Below, piece after piece: positions 31,047 through 40,606 of a stretch of 64,000 nt of DNA (positions within the stretch are counted from its first letter, which is position 1; the number at the start of each line of letters is the position of its first letter). Under the pieces are notes generated by a model. The model worked only from the letters and a program-made list of their open reading frames with translations. It had not been told where the DNA came from and did no database searches. The stretch lies in NCBI RefSeq assembly GCF_035917995.1, contig NZ_CP109131.1, positions 558,001 through 622,000 of the forward strand, given 5' to 3'. The position numbers and the translations under genes were made by a program. The stretch is from Streptosporangium sp. NBC_01755. Lineage in GTDB: Bacteria > Actinomycetota > Actinomycetes > Streptosporangiales > Streptosporangiaceae.

Positions 31047-32647
31047 CCCGCTTCGACCTGCTGCTCCGAGGCGGCCTGGTGGTCGACGGCACGGCGGCGC
31101 CCGATGCCGCCCACCTCGCCGACGTCGGCGTCCTCGCCGGTCGCCTCACGTTGCTGCCCCCGGGAAGCCCGGCCGGCTCCCGCCACACCGAGGACGTGAC
31201 CGGCCTCGTCGTCGCCCCCGGCTTCATCGACGTGCACACCCACTCCGACGGCGTCACCCTGATCGACGGGGAACTGGGCGGCGACATGGTCCAGGCCGCC
31301 GTCCTGCAGGGTGTCACCACGGAGATCTGCGGCAACTGCGGCTCCAGCCTCTTTCCCGCCCTGCCGGAACGGCTGGCCGCGATGCGCGCGGAGAGCCGGG
31401 TCTACTTCGGCGGCGACGTCGGGATGTACGAGGGCTTCGCCGAGTTCGCCGCCGCGCACGCGGCCGTGCCCCGCGCCAACCACCTCGCCTCCCTCGTCGG
31501 GCACGGCACGCTCCGCGCCGGAGTGATCGGCCCCGTCGATCGGGCCGCCGCCCCCGGCGAGCTGGAGACCATGTGCGCACTGCTCGACCGGGCGCTCTCG
31601 GCGGGCGCGGCCGGGCTCTCCAGCGGGCTCATCTACACCCCCGGCACCTACGCGAGTACCGACGAGGTCGTCGCGCTGGCCGCCGTCGCGGCCGGGCACG
31701 GCAAGCCGTACGTCACCCACCTGCGCGATGAGATGTCGCGCGTGGAGGAGGCTCTGGAGGAAGCCGTCGAGATCGCGCGCAGGAGCGGCGCCCCGCTGCA
31801 CGTCTCCCACCACAAGACGGCGGGCAAGTACGCCTGGGGACTCACCGAGCGCACCCTGCCCAGAATCGCCGGGCTGCGGGCCGAGGGCATGGACGTGACC
31901 TGCGACGTCTACCCCTACACCGCGGGAAGCACGGCGCTGGGCGCGATGCTCCCGCCCTGGGCCTCGGACGGTGGGGTGTCCGCGCTGATGGCGCGGCTGG
32001 CCGACCCCGGCCAGCGCGATCGGATGCGCCGGGCCATCGCCGAGGGCTTCCCCGGCTGGGAGAACACCGTCGGCAACGGCGGCTGGGACCGCATCTCGAT
32101 CGCCTGCGCGCCACGCCACCCCGAGACGGAGGGGCACACGATCGCCGAGCTGGCCGCCGCCCGCGGCCAGGACCCCCTCGACGTGGCCGCCGCCCTGCTC
32201 GTCGCCGAGCAGGGCGAGGTCACGATCATCAGCCACTCCATGATCGAGGACGATGTACGGCGGGTGCTGACCGCGCCGTACTCGATGATCGGCTCCGACG
32301 GCGTGCCCAAGCCCGGCGGCCGTCCCCACCCGCGCTGGGCCGGGACGTTCCCACGCGTGCTCGGGCACTACACCCGGGAGCTGGGACTGCTCGACCTGGA
32401 GACGGCGGTGCACAAGATGACCGGCATGGCCGCGGCCAGGTTCGGGCTGACGGGGCGCGGCGTGATCAGCGACGGCGCCCACGCCGACCTGGTCGTCTTC
32501 GACCCCGCCTCGATCGCCGACGGCGCCACCTTCGCCGCGCCGCTGGTCCCCCCGACAGGAGTCCACTCGGTGATCGTCGCCGGTGAGAGCGTGATCCGCG
32601 ACGGTGCCGAGACCGGCGCCCGGCCGGGGACGGTGCTGGCCACGTGA
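31043..32647 (+). CDS. N-acyl-D-amino-acid deacylase (D-aminoacylase) family amidohydrolase
   Basis: A 534-residue zinc amidohydrolase that removes acyl groups from N-acyl-D-amino acids, or a close relative acting on D-amino acid derivatives. Family marks: [11 protein letters not shown] (HxH site), [13 protein letters not shown] with the zinc-binding Cys, [33 protein letters not shown] and the late SMIGSDG Asp. GTG 31043 overlaps the ATPase stop (GTGA). The operon suggests that substrates are imported and then deacylated in the cytoplasm. There is no signal peptide. Confidence 0.85.
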   Translation: MTRFDLLLRGGLVVDGTAAPDAAHLADVGVLAGRLTLLPPGSPAGSRHTEDVTGLVVAPGFIDVHTHSDGVTLIDGELGGDMVQAAVLQGVTTEICGNCGSSLFPALPERLAAMRAESRVYFGGDVGMYEGFAEFAAAHAAVPRANHLASLVGHGTLRAGVIGPVDRAAAPGELETMCALLDRALSAGAAGLSSGLIYTPGTYASTDEVVALAAVAAGHGKPYVTHLRDEMSRVEEALEEAVEIARRSGAPLHVSHHKTAGKYAWGLTERTLPRIAGLRAEGMDVTCDVYPYTAGSTALGAMLPPWASDGGVSALMARLADPGQRDRMRRAIAEGFPGWENTVGNGGWDRISIACAPRHPETEGHTIAELAAARGQDPLDVAAALLVAEQGEVTIISHSMIEDDVRRVLTAPYSMIGSDGVPKPGGRPHPRWAGTFPRVLGHYTRELGLLDLETAVHKMTGMAAARFGLTGRGVISDGAHADLVVFDPASIADGATFAAPLVPPTGVHSVIVAGESVIRDGAETGARPGTVLAT

Positions 32648-33525
32648 CCGACAATGACGGTGACCTCGGGAAGGACACCGGGTTCCGGGAGAATGGGGCG
32701 ATGACAGGGATCGGCCTCCCGGGTGAGAGCGGCGCCGCCCCGGTGATCGCCAGGGTGGCCGTGTCGGTGCCGGGGCTGATCTCCGTCGACGAGGACGCCG
32801 AACTGCCCCTCGCCAGCGTCGGCAAGCTGCTGCTGCTCGCCGTGCTGGCACGGGGGATCACCGAGGGGGAACTCGATCCCACCGAGATCGTGGAGCTGCG
32901 CGAGGACGACCGCTGCGGAGGTTCCGGTCTCCTCGGCGTCCTGTCCGGCCGCCGCTGGGCGATCGGGGATCTCGCCGTGCTCACCGCGTCGGTGAGCGAC
33001 AACACCGCGACCAACGCGCTGCTGCGCCGGCTCGGCCTGGACCTGGTCGCCGAGGGCGCCGCCGCACTCGGCTTCGCACGGACGCGGATCCTCGACCGGA
33101 TCCGCGAGCCGCGCCTGCCCTCGCACCCGCCGACCTTCGCCGTCGGTACGGCGGGCGAGCTCGCCCGGTTCGCGGCCGGGCTCGACGGCCGGCGGGAGTG
33201 GACCCGGCTCCTGCTGGGCTGGATGGCCAGCAACACCGACCGGAGCCTGGTTCCCGCCCTGCTGCCGAGCGAGCCGGAGGACCTGGAGATCCCCGGCTCC
33301 GTTCCCGCCGGGACGGTGTGGGTGGCGAACAAGACCGGCACCGACGTCGGCGTGCGGGCCGACGTGGGTGTGATGATCGGCGCCGAGCGCCGGATCGGCT
33401 ACGCCGTGCTGGCCAACGGTCCCGCCGGAGGCGAGCACGCCCTGGTGGAGCGTGCCCGCCAGGCCGGCCTGGCCATCGGCCGCCTGGCCGGCCTGCCTCT
33501 CGCCGGCCTGCCTCTCGACCGCTGA
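32644..33525 (+). CDS. Class A beta-lactamase-like serine hydrolase
   Basis: A 293-residue protein with the three penicillin-recognising motifs in order: SxxK in LASVGKLL, SDN in ASVSDNTATN, and KTG in VANKTGTDVG. No signal peptide is visible (the N-terminus is [13 protein letters not shown]), so it is unlikely to be a secreted resistance enzyme. GTG 32644 overlaps the deacylase stop (GTGA). In this operon it may hydrolyse a peptide or amide derived from D-amino acids; that is an inference. The omega-loop Glu of true class A enzymes is not obvious. Confidence 0.75.
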   Translation: MTDNDGDLGKDTGFRENGAMTGIGLPGESGAAPVIARVAVSVPGLISVDEDAELPLASVGKLLLLAVLARGITEGELDPTEIVELREDDRCGGSGLLGVLSGRRWAIGDLAVLTASVSDNTATNALLRRLGLDLVAEGAAALGFARTRILDRIREPRLPSHPPTFAVGTAGELARFAAGLDGRREWTRLLLGWMASNTDRSLVPALLPSEPEDLEIPGSVPAGTVWVANKTGTDVGVRADVGVMIGAERRIGYAVLANGPAGGEHALVERARQAGLAIGRLAGLPLAGLPLDR

Positions 33526-33545
33526 CCCGGGACACGCCAAAGGAG

Positions 33546-34457
33546 TCAGCGCAGGGCGTTGCGGATCTGGGCCGAGGCGTCGCGCAGGTAGTCGATGAAG
33601 GAGCGCAGCGCCGGGTTGGGATTGGTCGGACGGGTGGCGGCGCCGATCCTGCGATAAAGGCGGGGGCCGTCCAACCTGCACACCTGGATGCCCGAGGCCC
33701 TCTGCGCGCCGAGGCTGGGCACCAGCGCCACCCCCAGCCCGGCCCTGACCAGTCCGAGCGTGACCTCGTAGTGGTCGCTGCGGCAGCGGATCATCGGGCT
33801 GAACCCCTCCAGCGCGCTGGCACGCTCCAGCACCGAGACCGGGGTGTCGGTGCCGTACGTGGTGATCCACGGCTCGCCGGCCAGGTCGGCGAGCCGTACC
33901 CGCTGCCGCTGCCCCGCCGGATGGCCCGGCGGCACGACCAGAAGCTGCGGCTCGTCGAACAGGTGGATGACCTCGACCCCCTCCGGCGGCTTCCAGGGAT
34001 CGAGCGCGTGCTCGAAGACGACCAGGACGTCCAGCGCGCCGCGCTCCAGGTCGGGCAGGAGCTCGTGCGGCTGGCCGAGCACCAGGTCGAGCTCCACGGC
34101 GGGATGGCGGGCGGTGAAGGTCGACAGCGCCAGCGGCAGCAACCGGTATCCCGCGGAGGCGAAGAAACCGATCCTCAGTTGCCCGGCGTCGGCCCTGGCC
34201 TGCGCCAGCAGATCCTTCTCCGCCGCCTCGATGATGTCGAGCACCTCTTGCGCCCGGGTCGCGAGCCGCCGCCCGGCCGCGGTCAGCCGCAGGCTCTGCG
34301 CGCCCCGCTCGACCAGGCCCACGCCGGCCTCCTCCTCCAGCTTGGAGAGCTGGTGGGACACGGCGGAGGGCGAGAGCCGCAGGGTGCGGGCGGCTCCCGC
34401 GATGCTCCCCGTCCTGAAGATCTCCAGAAGCACCCGCAGGCGTTGGCTGCTCAGCAC
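33546..34457 (-). CDS. LysR-family transcriptional regulator
   Basis: A 303-residue activator/repressor. The N-terminal winged helix is at residues 1-60 (FRTGSIAGAARTLRLSPSAV, then SHQLSKLEEE); the C-terminal co-inducer domain starts near QLRIGFFASAGYRLLP. It is the last gene of the long minus-strand run, 43 bp after the amidohydrolase gene, and converges on the importer operon stop (20 bp). Its target could be either group; codirectional placement favours the catabolic island. Confidence 0.9.
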   Translation of the reverse strand: MLSSQRLRVLLEIFRTGSIAGAARTLRLSPSAVSHQLSKLEEEAGVGLVERGAQSLRLTAAGRRLATRAQEVLDIIEAAEKDLLAQARADAGQLRIGFFASAGYRLLPLALSTFTARHPAVELDLVLGQPHELLPDLERGALDVLVVFEHALDPWKPPEGVEVIHLFDEPQLLVVPPGHPAGQRQRVRLADLAGEPWITTYGTDTPVSVLERASALEGFSPMIRCRSDHYEVTLGLVRAGLGVALVPSLGAQRASGIQVCRLDGPRLYRRIGAATRPTNPNPALRSFIDYLRDASAQIRNALR

Positions 34458-34500
34458 CGTTCCAGTATCGGCGTCGGCGAAGCGGCCGGACAGCGGGGGG

Positions 34501-36006
34501 TCACGGAGCCGTTCCCACCCCGCTCGCCCGGACCGCTCGGCGCCCGCCGGCGGGACGGTGGACGTAGCGGCCCACCGGGTCGCCGACGATCTTGCCGGCG
34601 TCGAGCACCCGGTGGCCCCGGACGAAGGTGTCGGTGACCTTGGCGGTCAGCTCGAAACCCTCGAACGGGGTGTACTCCTGGGTCGACTCCGACTCGGCGG
34701 CCCGGACGGTCCAGGTCTCGTCCGGGTCGACGAGGCACAGGTCGGCGTCCAGGCCGACCGCGATGGCGCCCTTGGTACGCAGGCCGTAGCGCCTGGCCGG
34801 GTTCTGCGAGGTGAGCGCCGTGATCCGGCCGTAGGACAGGCCACGGCGACGGCCCTCGGTGATCATCCCCGGGAGCAGGTACTCGGCCCCGCCGAAGCCC
34901 GACTTGGCGACGAAGATGTCATCGCGCGGCTCGCCGAACTTCGTCTCGTCCCGGCAGCAGGCGTGGTCGCTGACCACCCAGTCGACGGTGCCGTCCAGCA
35001 CGTACTCCCACAGTGCCTCGACGTCCTCTCGGGGCCGCAGCGGCGGGTTGACCTTGCCGCCGAGGCCGTGCGCGGTGGTGATGTCGGCCAGCAGGTGGCC
35101 GACCGTCACCTCGCGCCGGAAGTCGATGTGCGGGAACGCGCCGGCCATCCGGACCGCGGCGTCCACCGCCTTCCTGGACGACAGGTGCAGCAGGTTGATG
35201 GTGGGCAGGCCGGTCTCGTGGGCCAGGTAGGAGGCGATGGAGACGGCCAGGCCCTCGGAGTGCGGCGGCCGGGAGGCGTGGTAGGCGGCCAGGCCGCTCA
35301 GGTCGCCGGCGTCCTCCACCATCTTGGTGTACGCGCTCATGATCTCGGCGGTCTCGCAGTGCAGCGACAGCGAGATCTCGTCGGCCAGGTCGGGGAAGCG
35401 CTCCCTGGCCGCCTGCACGCCGCGCATCACGAACTCGAAGTGCGCGTAGTCGTAGCGCTCCCCTGGCGGGATCATCAGGAAGGAGTTCTGGTCGGCGGAG
35501 CGGCCGTGCAGGCCGTGACTGCCGTAGAACATGAAGACCTTGAACGAGGTGACGCCGAAGCGCTCGATCAGGTCGGGGATCTCCCCGATGTGGCCGCGCG
35601 ACATCGGCGCGAGGTGGAAGCCGTAGTCGACGTAGGCGCGGTCGGCGGTGGCGTCGAGCACCTCGGGGAAGAAGTCGGCGTAGTCGCCGCCCTTGTTGAG
35701 GTAGTACTGGCCGGTCCGCATGTAGGTCAGCGCGGTGGTGACGCCACCCTGCGCGCTCGCCCTGCTCTCGGAGACGGCGTCCTCGCCCAGCGGGTTGTAG
35801 ATGCCCCAGTGCTGGTGAGCGTCCACCACGCCGGGGAAGGCGAGCTTGCCGCCGCCGTCGACGACCTCGCGGGCCGCCGAGGTGTCCAGGCCGGGCTCCA
35901 CCCGGGCGATCCGCCCGTCCTTGATGGCGATGTCCGCCTCGATGGGCTCGTCGCGCTCGTGCGAGACCACGCGGACGTTCTTCACCAGCAGGTCGTACTC
36001 AGTCAC
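34501..36006 (-). CDS. Cyclic amidohydrolase (dihydropyrimidinase/allantoinase/dihydroorotase type)
   Basis: A 501-residue metal-dependent ring-opening hydrolase. Binuclear-site residues appear in order: HxH in VVDAHQHWG, the carboxylated Lys in TSFKVFMFY, His in SLHCETAE, His in NLLHLSS, and Asp in VVSDHACC. The ring that it opens (hydantoin, dihydropyrimidine, lactam or imide) cannot be read from the sequence. Its start overlaps the end of the MmgE/PrpD gene by 8 nt, so the two are translationally coupled. Confidence 0.87.
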   Translation of the reverse strand: MTEYDLLVKNVRVVSHERDEPIEADIAIKDGRIARVEPGLDTSAAREVVDGGGKLAFPGVVDAHQHWGIYNPLGEDAVSESRASAQGGVTTALTYMRTGQYYLNKGGDYADFFPEVLDATADRAYVDYGFHLAPMSRGHIGEIPDLIERFGVTSFKVFMFYGSHGLHGRSADQNSFLMIPPGERYDYAHFEFVMRGVQAARERFPDLADEISLSLHCETAEIMSAYTKMVEDAGDLSGLAAYHASRPPHSEGLAVSIASYLAHETGLPTINLLHLSSRKAVDAAVRMAGAFPHIDFRREVTVGHLLADITTAHGLGGKVNPPLRPREDVEALWEYVLDGTVDWVVSDHACCRDETKFGEPRDDIFVAKSGFGGAEYLLPGMITEGRRRGLSYGRITALTSQNPARRYGLRTKGAIAVGLDADLCLVDPDETWTVRAAESESTQEYTPFEGFELTAKVTDTFVRGHRVLDAGKIVGDPVGRYVHRPAGGRRAVRASGVGTAP

Positions 36007-37435
36007 GGCCGTCTCCTGTCGCGTACTGCGGCTCCGCCACCAGGCGGAGCAGGTCTCCGATGTGGTCCAGCTCGTCGAGCCGTACCACCCGGTCGGTCAC
36101 GGCGTCCATGGTGGCGGCCGACAGCCGCCCCTCGGCGTTGTCGCGGAACTTCGCCGCCAGCTCGTCCGCCGAGAGCGGCCGCTGGGGGCCGCCCCTGTTG
36201 GTGAGCACCTCCTGGCTCCACTCGCGGCCGTCGGTGTCGCGGGCGCGCAGCACCGCGGGGAACTGGTGGGGGAAGATCGCGGTGGCCCGCTCGTCCGCCA
36301 CCACCTCGACCTTTGCCATGAGGTCCCGGCGGAGCGGGTCGCGGGCCAGTTCGTCGGTGAAGTCCGCCAGCCCCACACCGAGGCCGCCGCCGCCCAGCAG
36401 CCCGGCCGCGACCGCGTACGGACCGCTGAACTGCGCCTGATAGCCGGTCTCGGGAGTGCGCTTGCCCTCGATGGGCTCGCCGATCGTCCGGATGACGGGC
36501 GCGGGTACGCCAAGCGTCAGGCTCTCCACCCGGGAGGGGTCGAGCCCCTGCTCGCGCAGCCCGATCGCGGCGTCCACCGCGGTGTGCACGAAGTGGTTGG
36601 CGGGGTAGGGCTTGAAGAAGATCCCGGGGACCGCCCAGTCGATGCCGAGACCGGAGGTGATCTCCGACGCCTCGTACCGCCCGTGCAGGAACGCCTGGAA
36701 GAAGCCGAACCTGCCCTCAAGCACGGTCGGCGGCCCGGTGAAACCGCGCCTGACCAGCTCGGCCGAGGTCACCGCCGACTGCGCCGCCCACCCGCAGTGC
36801 AGCCGCTTGACGGTGCCGCCGGTGCGGTTGGCCTCGATGATGCCCGAGGCGGTGGAGGCGGCGACGCCGAGCGCGTCGAGCACACCCTCGCGCGGCAGGC
36901 CGAGCAGCACGGCCGCGGCGACGGCGCCGCCCAAGGCGCCGCAGATGGACGTGGCGTGCTGGCCGTGCTCGAAGAACGTCGAGTTGCCGGCCTCGCGGTC
37001 GTAGCCCGCCATGCCGACCCGTACGCACACCTCCAGGCCGATCGCGATGGCGTGGATCGTCTCGCGGCCGGACGCCCCGGCCAGCTCGGCGGCGGCCAGC
37101 GCGGCCGGGACCACCGAGGCGCTGGGGTGCAGCACCGAGGGCAGGTGGGTGTCGTCATAGTCGAGGGAGTGGGCGAGCACCCCGTTGGCGAGGGCGGCCA
37201 GCGGTGCGGGCACCGCGGAGCCGCCGCCCACCACGTGGGCCTGGGGGCGCCCGCCCTGGTCGCGGACGTACTCCACGATGGCGGTGCTGGTCGGCAGCCG
37301 GTGCGCGGCCACGCACAGCCCGATCACATCGAGCACGCGCTTGCGGACGCTGTCGACGACGTCGGCGGGCAGCGTCGAGTAGGAGGTGTCGACGGCGAAG
37401 TCGGCCAGTTGGCGGCCGAGCGTCGGCTCAGCCAC
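35999..37435 (-). CDS. MmgE/PrpD family protein
   Basis: A 478-residue member of the 2-methylcitrate dehydratase / cis-aconitate decarboxylase superfamily. Typical marks are DVIGLCVAAHRLP, LANGVLAHSLDYDDTHLPSV, LHPSASVVPAALA and KRLHCGWAAQSAV. GTG 37435 overlaps the cyclase gene end by 8 nt. Members in catabolic clusters often act on tricarboxylate- or itaconate-like intermediates; the substrate here is unknown. Confidence 0.87.
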   Translation of the reverse strand: MAEPTLGRQLADFAVDTSYSTLPADVVDSVRKRVLDVIGLCVAAHRLPTSTAIVEYVRDQGGRPQAHVVGGGSAVPAPLAALANGVLAHSLDYDDTHLPSVLHPSASVVPAALAAAELAGASGRETIHAIAIGLEVCVRVGMAGYDREAGNSTFFEHGQHATSICGALGGAVAAAVLLGLPREGVLDALGVAASTASGIIEANRTGGTVKRLHCGWAAQSAVTSAELVRRGFTGPPTVLEGRFGFFQAFLHGRYEASEITSGLGIDWAVPGIFFKPYPANHFVHTAVDAAIGLREQGLDPSRVESLTLGVPAPVIRTIGEPIEGKRTPETGYQAQFSGPYAVAAGLLGGGGLGVGLADFTDELARDPLRRDLMAKVEVVADERATAIFPHQFPAVLRARDTDGREWSQEVLTNRGGPQRPLSADELAAKFRDNAEGRLSAATMDAVTDRVVRLDELDHIGDLLRLVAEPQYATGDGRD

Positions 37436-38336
37436 GGCGACCGCCCTGCCCTTCGGCCTCGGCGCCCCGCGCCGGCGGGCGGCCGACCACCGCCAGGGGC
37501 CGCACCGGCGAGCCGGTGGCGCCGAAGAGCGCCAGCGGCGACAGCACGAAGGTGAACTCGTGCACACCGTGCAGGGCCGGCTCCTCCAGGTTCATCGTTT
37601 CGATGATGTAGACGCCGGACTCCACCAGCAGGACCCGGTGCGCGGGCAGCACGCTGTGCCCCTGGCCCGGGGCCAGGCACTCGAAGGCGATGGTGTCGGC
37701 CCCGGCGGCGCGCACCCCGCGCTCGGCCAGCCAGTACGCCCCCGCCTCCCCCACCCCTGGGACGCCGGACTCGGAGCCGATGTAGGCCGTGCGGTCGGGA
37801 TCGGAGAAACGGCTGCCCCACCCGCTGCGGATCAGCACGACGTCACCGGCCTCGACCTCGGTGCCCTGCTCCCGTACGGCCCTGTCGAGGTCGGCCGGGG
37901 TGATCTCGTAGCCCGGCTCGCAGGAGGCCACTCCGAACGCGGCGGGTATGTCGAGCAGCACGCCCCTGCACACCATCGGCGCGACCGTGTGGATGCCGTG
38001 GTCGGGGTAGCGGCCCCCGACACAGGCCGCCGCCGCGTCCACGCCGCCGTACAGCCTGCCGTCGTGAGACACGTGGGCCAGCGCGTCGATGTGCGTGCCC
38101 ACGTGGGTGCCCATGACGAGCATGTCGTTGGCCGCGGACCCACCGTCGGGGCGCACCTTGTCGCCGTGGCGGCGCGGGAGCGTGTGGGTGTACGCGGGGT
38201 GGTTGGGCGACTGCGGCATGCCCGCGTAGAACGGGCGGCCCAGGTCGTACACGGTCACGCCGCCGCGTACCGCCTCCAGTAGGGGGTCGCTTACCGTCTC
38301 TCCCGGCGAGGTGGCCAGGGTGGTGGATGTGCTCAC
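37428..38336 (-). CDS. Cyclase family protein (kynurenine formamidase-like hydrolase)
   Basis: A 302-residue metal-dependent hydrolase of the PF04199 family. The signature HVGTHIDALAHV (HxGTHxDxxxH) supplies the metal ligands; TVYDLGRPFYAGMPQSPNHP and VVLIRSGWGSRF are also family-typical. Members hydrolyse cyclic or N-formyl amides, or isatin and similar rings. It is coupled to the MmgE/PrpD gene. Start ATG 38336; 64 bp separate it from the CoA transferase. Confidence 0.87.
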   Translation of the reverse strand: MSTSTTLATSPGETVSDPLLEAVRGGVTVYDLGRPFYAGMPQSPNHPAYTHTLPRRHGDKVRPDGGSAANDMLVMGTHVGTHIDALAHVSHDGRLYGGVDAAAACVGGRYPDHGIHTVAPMVCRGVLLDIPAAFGVASCEPGYEITPADLDRAVREQGTEVEAGDVVLIRSGWGSRFSDPDRTAYIGSESGVPGVGEAGAYWLAERGVRAAGADTIAFECLAPGQGHSVLPAHRVLLVESGVYIIETMNLEEPALHGVHEFTFVLSPLALFGATGSPVRPLAVVGRPPARGAEAEGQGGRRG

Positions 38337-38400
38337 GTCGTCTCGTCTCTCCCGATGTCCGTCTGTCCCCCCGATCGACGCGTCGCCGCGCCGTCGCGGA

Positions 38401-39603
38401 TCAGGCGATGATCTTTCGTTCTCGTAGGTCGCTCAGGGTCGCGGGGTCGCAGCCCAGCCCCTCGACGAGCACATGCTCCGTGTCGGCTCCCAGGCCGCGG
38501 CCGGTGAACCGGATCCGGCCCGGTGTCCGCGACATCCGCCACATCACGTTGTGCATCAGCACGGAGCCAAGGTCGGCGTCGTCGACGGAGGTGAGCATCC
38601 CGGTCTCGCGGACGTGGGGATCCTCCACGAGGTCACGGGCGTCGTAGACGGGGGCGACCGCGGCGCCCGCCGAGGTGAACTCCGCGACGACCTCCTCCCG
38701 GGTGCGGGCGGCGATCCAGTCGCCGAGCAGCCTGTCCAGCAGCTCCACATGCCGGACGCGGCCCGCGCCGGTGGCGAACCAGGACTCGTCGATCACCTCG
38801 GGGTGCCCGACCAGGCGTATCACCCGCTCGGCGATCGTCTGGGCGCTGGTCGAAACCGCCACCCAGTGGCCATCGGAGGTGAGGTAGGTGTTGCGCGGCG
38901 CGTTGTTGGTGGAACGGTTGCCGTGCCGGTGTTCGACGATCCCGAGCTGCTGGTAGACGGTCGGCGAGGGGCCGACGGCCGTCATGATGGGCTCCAGCAG
39001 GCTCATGTCGACGACCTGCCCGCGCTTTTCCTGGTCGCGCTCGCGCTCCCAGAGCGCCATCATCGTCGCCGAGGAGGCCGCGATGCCGCAGATGCTGTCG
39101 GCCAGCCCGAAGGCGGGCAGCGTGGGTGGTCCCTCGGCCTCGCCGGTCAGGTGGGCGAAGCCGCTCATCGCCTCGGCGAGCGTGCCGAACCCGGCCCGCC
39201 CCGCGTACGGCCCCGTCTGCCCGAAGCCGGTGATCCTGACGATGACCAGCCCGGGGTTGACCTCGTGCAGCCTGTCGGGACCGAGCCCCCAGCGCTCCAG
39301 GGTGCCTGGCCGGAAGTTCTCGATGAGCACGTCGGTGCGTTCCATCAGCCGCAGGAAGAGCGAGGCCCCCTCGGGCGCGGACAGGCTGAGCCCGATCGTC
39401 TGCTTGTTGCGGGAGATCTCCTTCCACCACAGCGAGACGCCGTCCTTGGACTCGCCGTGGCCGCGCATGCCGTCGCCCGCCGTCGGATGCTCGATCTTCA
39501 CCACGCCGGCACCGAAGTCGCCGAGGATCTGAGCGCACAGCGGCCCCGCCAGGATCGTCGAGGCGTCGACGACTCGCAGACCTTCCAATGGCCCGTCGCG
39601 CAT
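38401..39603 (-). CDS. Family III (CaiB/BaiF) acyl-CoA transferase
   Basis: A 400-residue CoA transferase. Typical blocks are LEGLRVVDASTILAGPLCAQ, ILGDFGAGVVKIEHP, ENFRPGTLERWGLGP and GFGTLAEAMSGFAHLTG. At the position where formyl-CoA transferase has its nucleophilic Asp, this block reads FGTLAEAMSG, so the catalytic acid is not obvious; many annotated relatives share this. ATG 39603 follows GGGGGT. It likely activates an acid intermediate of the island by CoA transfer. Confidence 0.87.
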   Translation of the reverse strand: MRDGPLEGLRVVDASTILAGPLCAQILGDFGAGVVKIEHPTAGDGMRGHGESKDGVSLWWKEISRNKQTIGLSLSAPEGASLFLRLMERTDVLIENFRPGTLERWGLGPDRLHEVNPGLVIVRITGFGQTGPYAGRAGFGTLAEAMSGFAHLTGEAEGPPTLPAFGLADSICGIAASSATMMALWERERDQEKRGQVVDMSLLEPIMTAVGPSPTVYQQLGIVEHRHGNRSTNNAPRNTYLTSDGHWVAVSTSAQTIAERVIRLVGHPEVIDESWFATGAGRVRHVELLDRLLGDWIAARTREEVVAEFTSAGAAVAPVYDARDLVEDPHVRETGMLTSVDDADLGSVLMHNVMWRMSRTPGRIRFTGRGLGADTEHVLVEGLGCDPATLSDLRERKIIA

Positions 39604-39680
39604 GCTTACCCCCAGGTCAGAAATGGTTTCATCGATATTCTTCCGGTCTGCTTCCGGTACGGCAGGCCGCCTCCGCCGTC

Positions 39681-40523
39681 TCACGGAGTGGGTGTCACGC
39701 GACCGCCCTCCCCGTCCCGGTCCCGGTCCGCCGTACGGAAGCCGAGGTCGGCCGAGATGTCGGCGGCCGCTGCGGCCACCCACTCCCCCAGCGACTCCCT
39801 CCGGCTGCGGGTGAACATGTCCTGCGGCCCGCACACCGACACCGATCCGACGACCTGCCCGGTCGCGCCGCGGAAGGCCGCCGCCACACTCGTCGCCCCC
39901 GACTGCCGCTCGCCGAAACTGACGGCGTAGCCGAGGGTGCGAATCCGGATGATCTCCTCGCCCAGCGCGGTCGTGGAGGTGATCGTGGCGTCGGTGACGC
40001 TGTCGAGGCGGTGGTGGGCCACGTAGTCGTCCACCTCCGCGTCGGGCAGCGCCGCGAGGATCGCCTTGGAGGAGGAGCCCGCGTGCAAGGGGTGGCTGGT
40101 GCCCAGCGCCACCGACATGCGGATCTCCTGTGAGGAGAGGACCTGGTCGACGTAGACCCGCGACCAGCCCTGGCGGAGCGAGAGCGTCGCCGTCTCGCCC
40201 GTCCGCTCGGCCAGCGCCACCAGGTGGCGGTGGGCGACGGCCGGCACGTCGAGTTCGCGCATGGCGGCCAGGCCGACGCTCAGCGCCCCGGGGCCGAGAC
40301 GGTAGAGCTTCCTGTCCTCGTCGAAGCTCAGGAACTGGCCGGTCACCAGCTCCCGCAGTATGCGGTGCGCCACGGCCTTGGGCAGGCCGGTCTGCCGCGC
40401 GATGGTGGAGACACCCTGGGGCTGGGGCGATCTGCCGATGACATCGATCACGGCGAGAACCCGCGCGATACCGGAGCGGGAGCGTTCGGGCTCCCGGTCC
40501 TCTCCGATGTCATCGGTGGTCAT
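39681..40523 (-). CDS. IclR-family transcriptional regulator
   Basis: A 280-residue regulator with an N-terminal winged helix (about 18-80: GIARVLAVIDVIGRS, GVSTIARQTGLPKAVAHRIL) and a C-terminal effector domain (SVALGTSHPLHAGSSSKAIL, GYAVSFGERQSGATSVAAAF, the family signature). It sits inside the minus-strand run, between the hydrolase-Ohr gene and the CoA transferase, and probably controls the island in response to an intermediate. Confidence 0.9.
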   Translation of the reverse strand: MTTDDIGEDREPERSRSGIARVLAVIDVIGRSPQPQGVSTIARQTGLPKAVAHRILRELVTGQFLSFDEDRKLYRLGPGALSVGLAAMRELDVPAVAHRHLVALAERTGETATLSLRQGWSRVYVDQVLSSQEIRMSVALGTSHPLHAGSSSKAILAALPDAEVDDYVAHHRLDSVTDATITSTTALGEEIIRIRTLGYAVSFGERQSGATSVAAAFRGATGQVVGSVSVCGPQDMFTRSRRESLGEWVAAAAADISADLGFRTADRDRDGEGGRVTPTP

Positions 40524-40606
40524 GGTTTCCTCGGTTGGTCGGGGCGCACGCGGCGGGCGGCACGTAAGGGGGGAAGATCATGTGAATGTCATAGGGCAAC
40601 GCTGTC

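Noticed and set aside
30719..32851. 710-codon open frame antisense to the ABC ATPase and deacylase genes
   Set aside because: Shadow of two clearly conserved plus-strand genes.
32644..33525. Considered a beta-lactam resistance gene
   Set aside because: No signal peptide and a metabolic operon context; the motifs alone do not make it a resistance enzyme.
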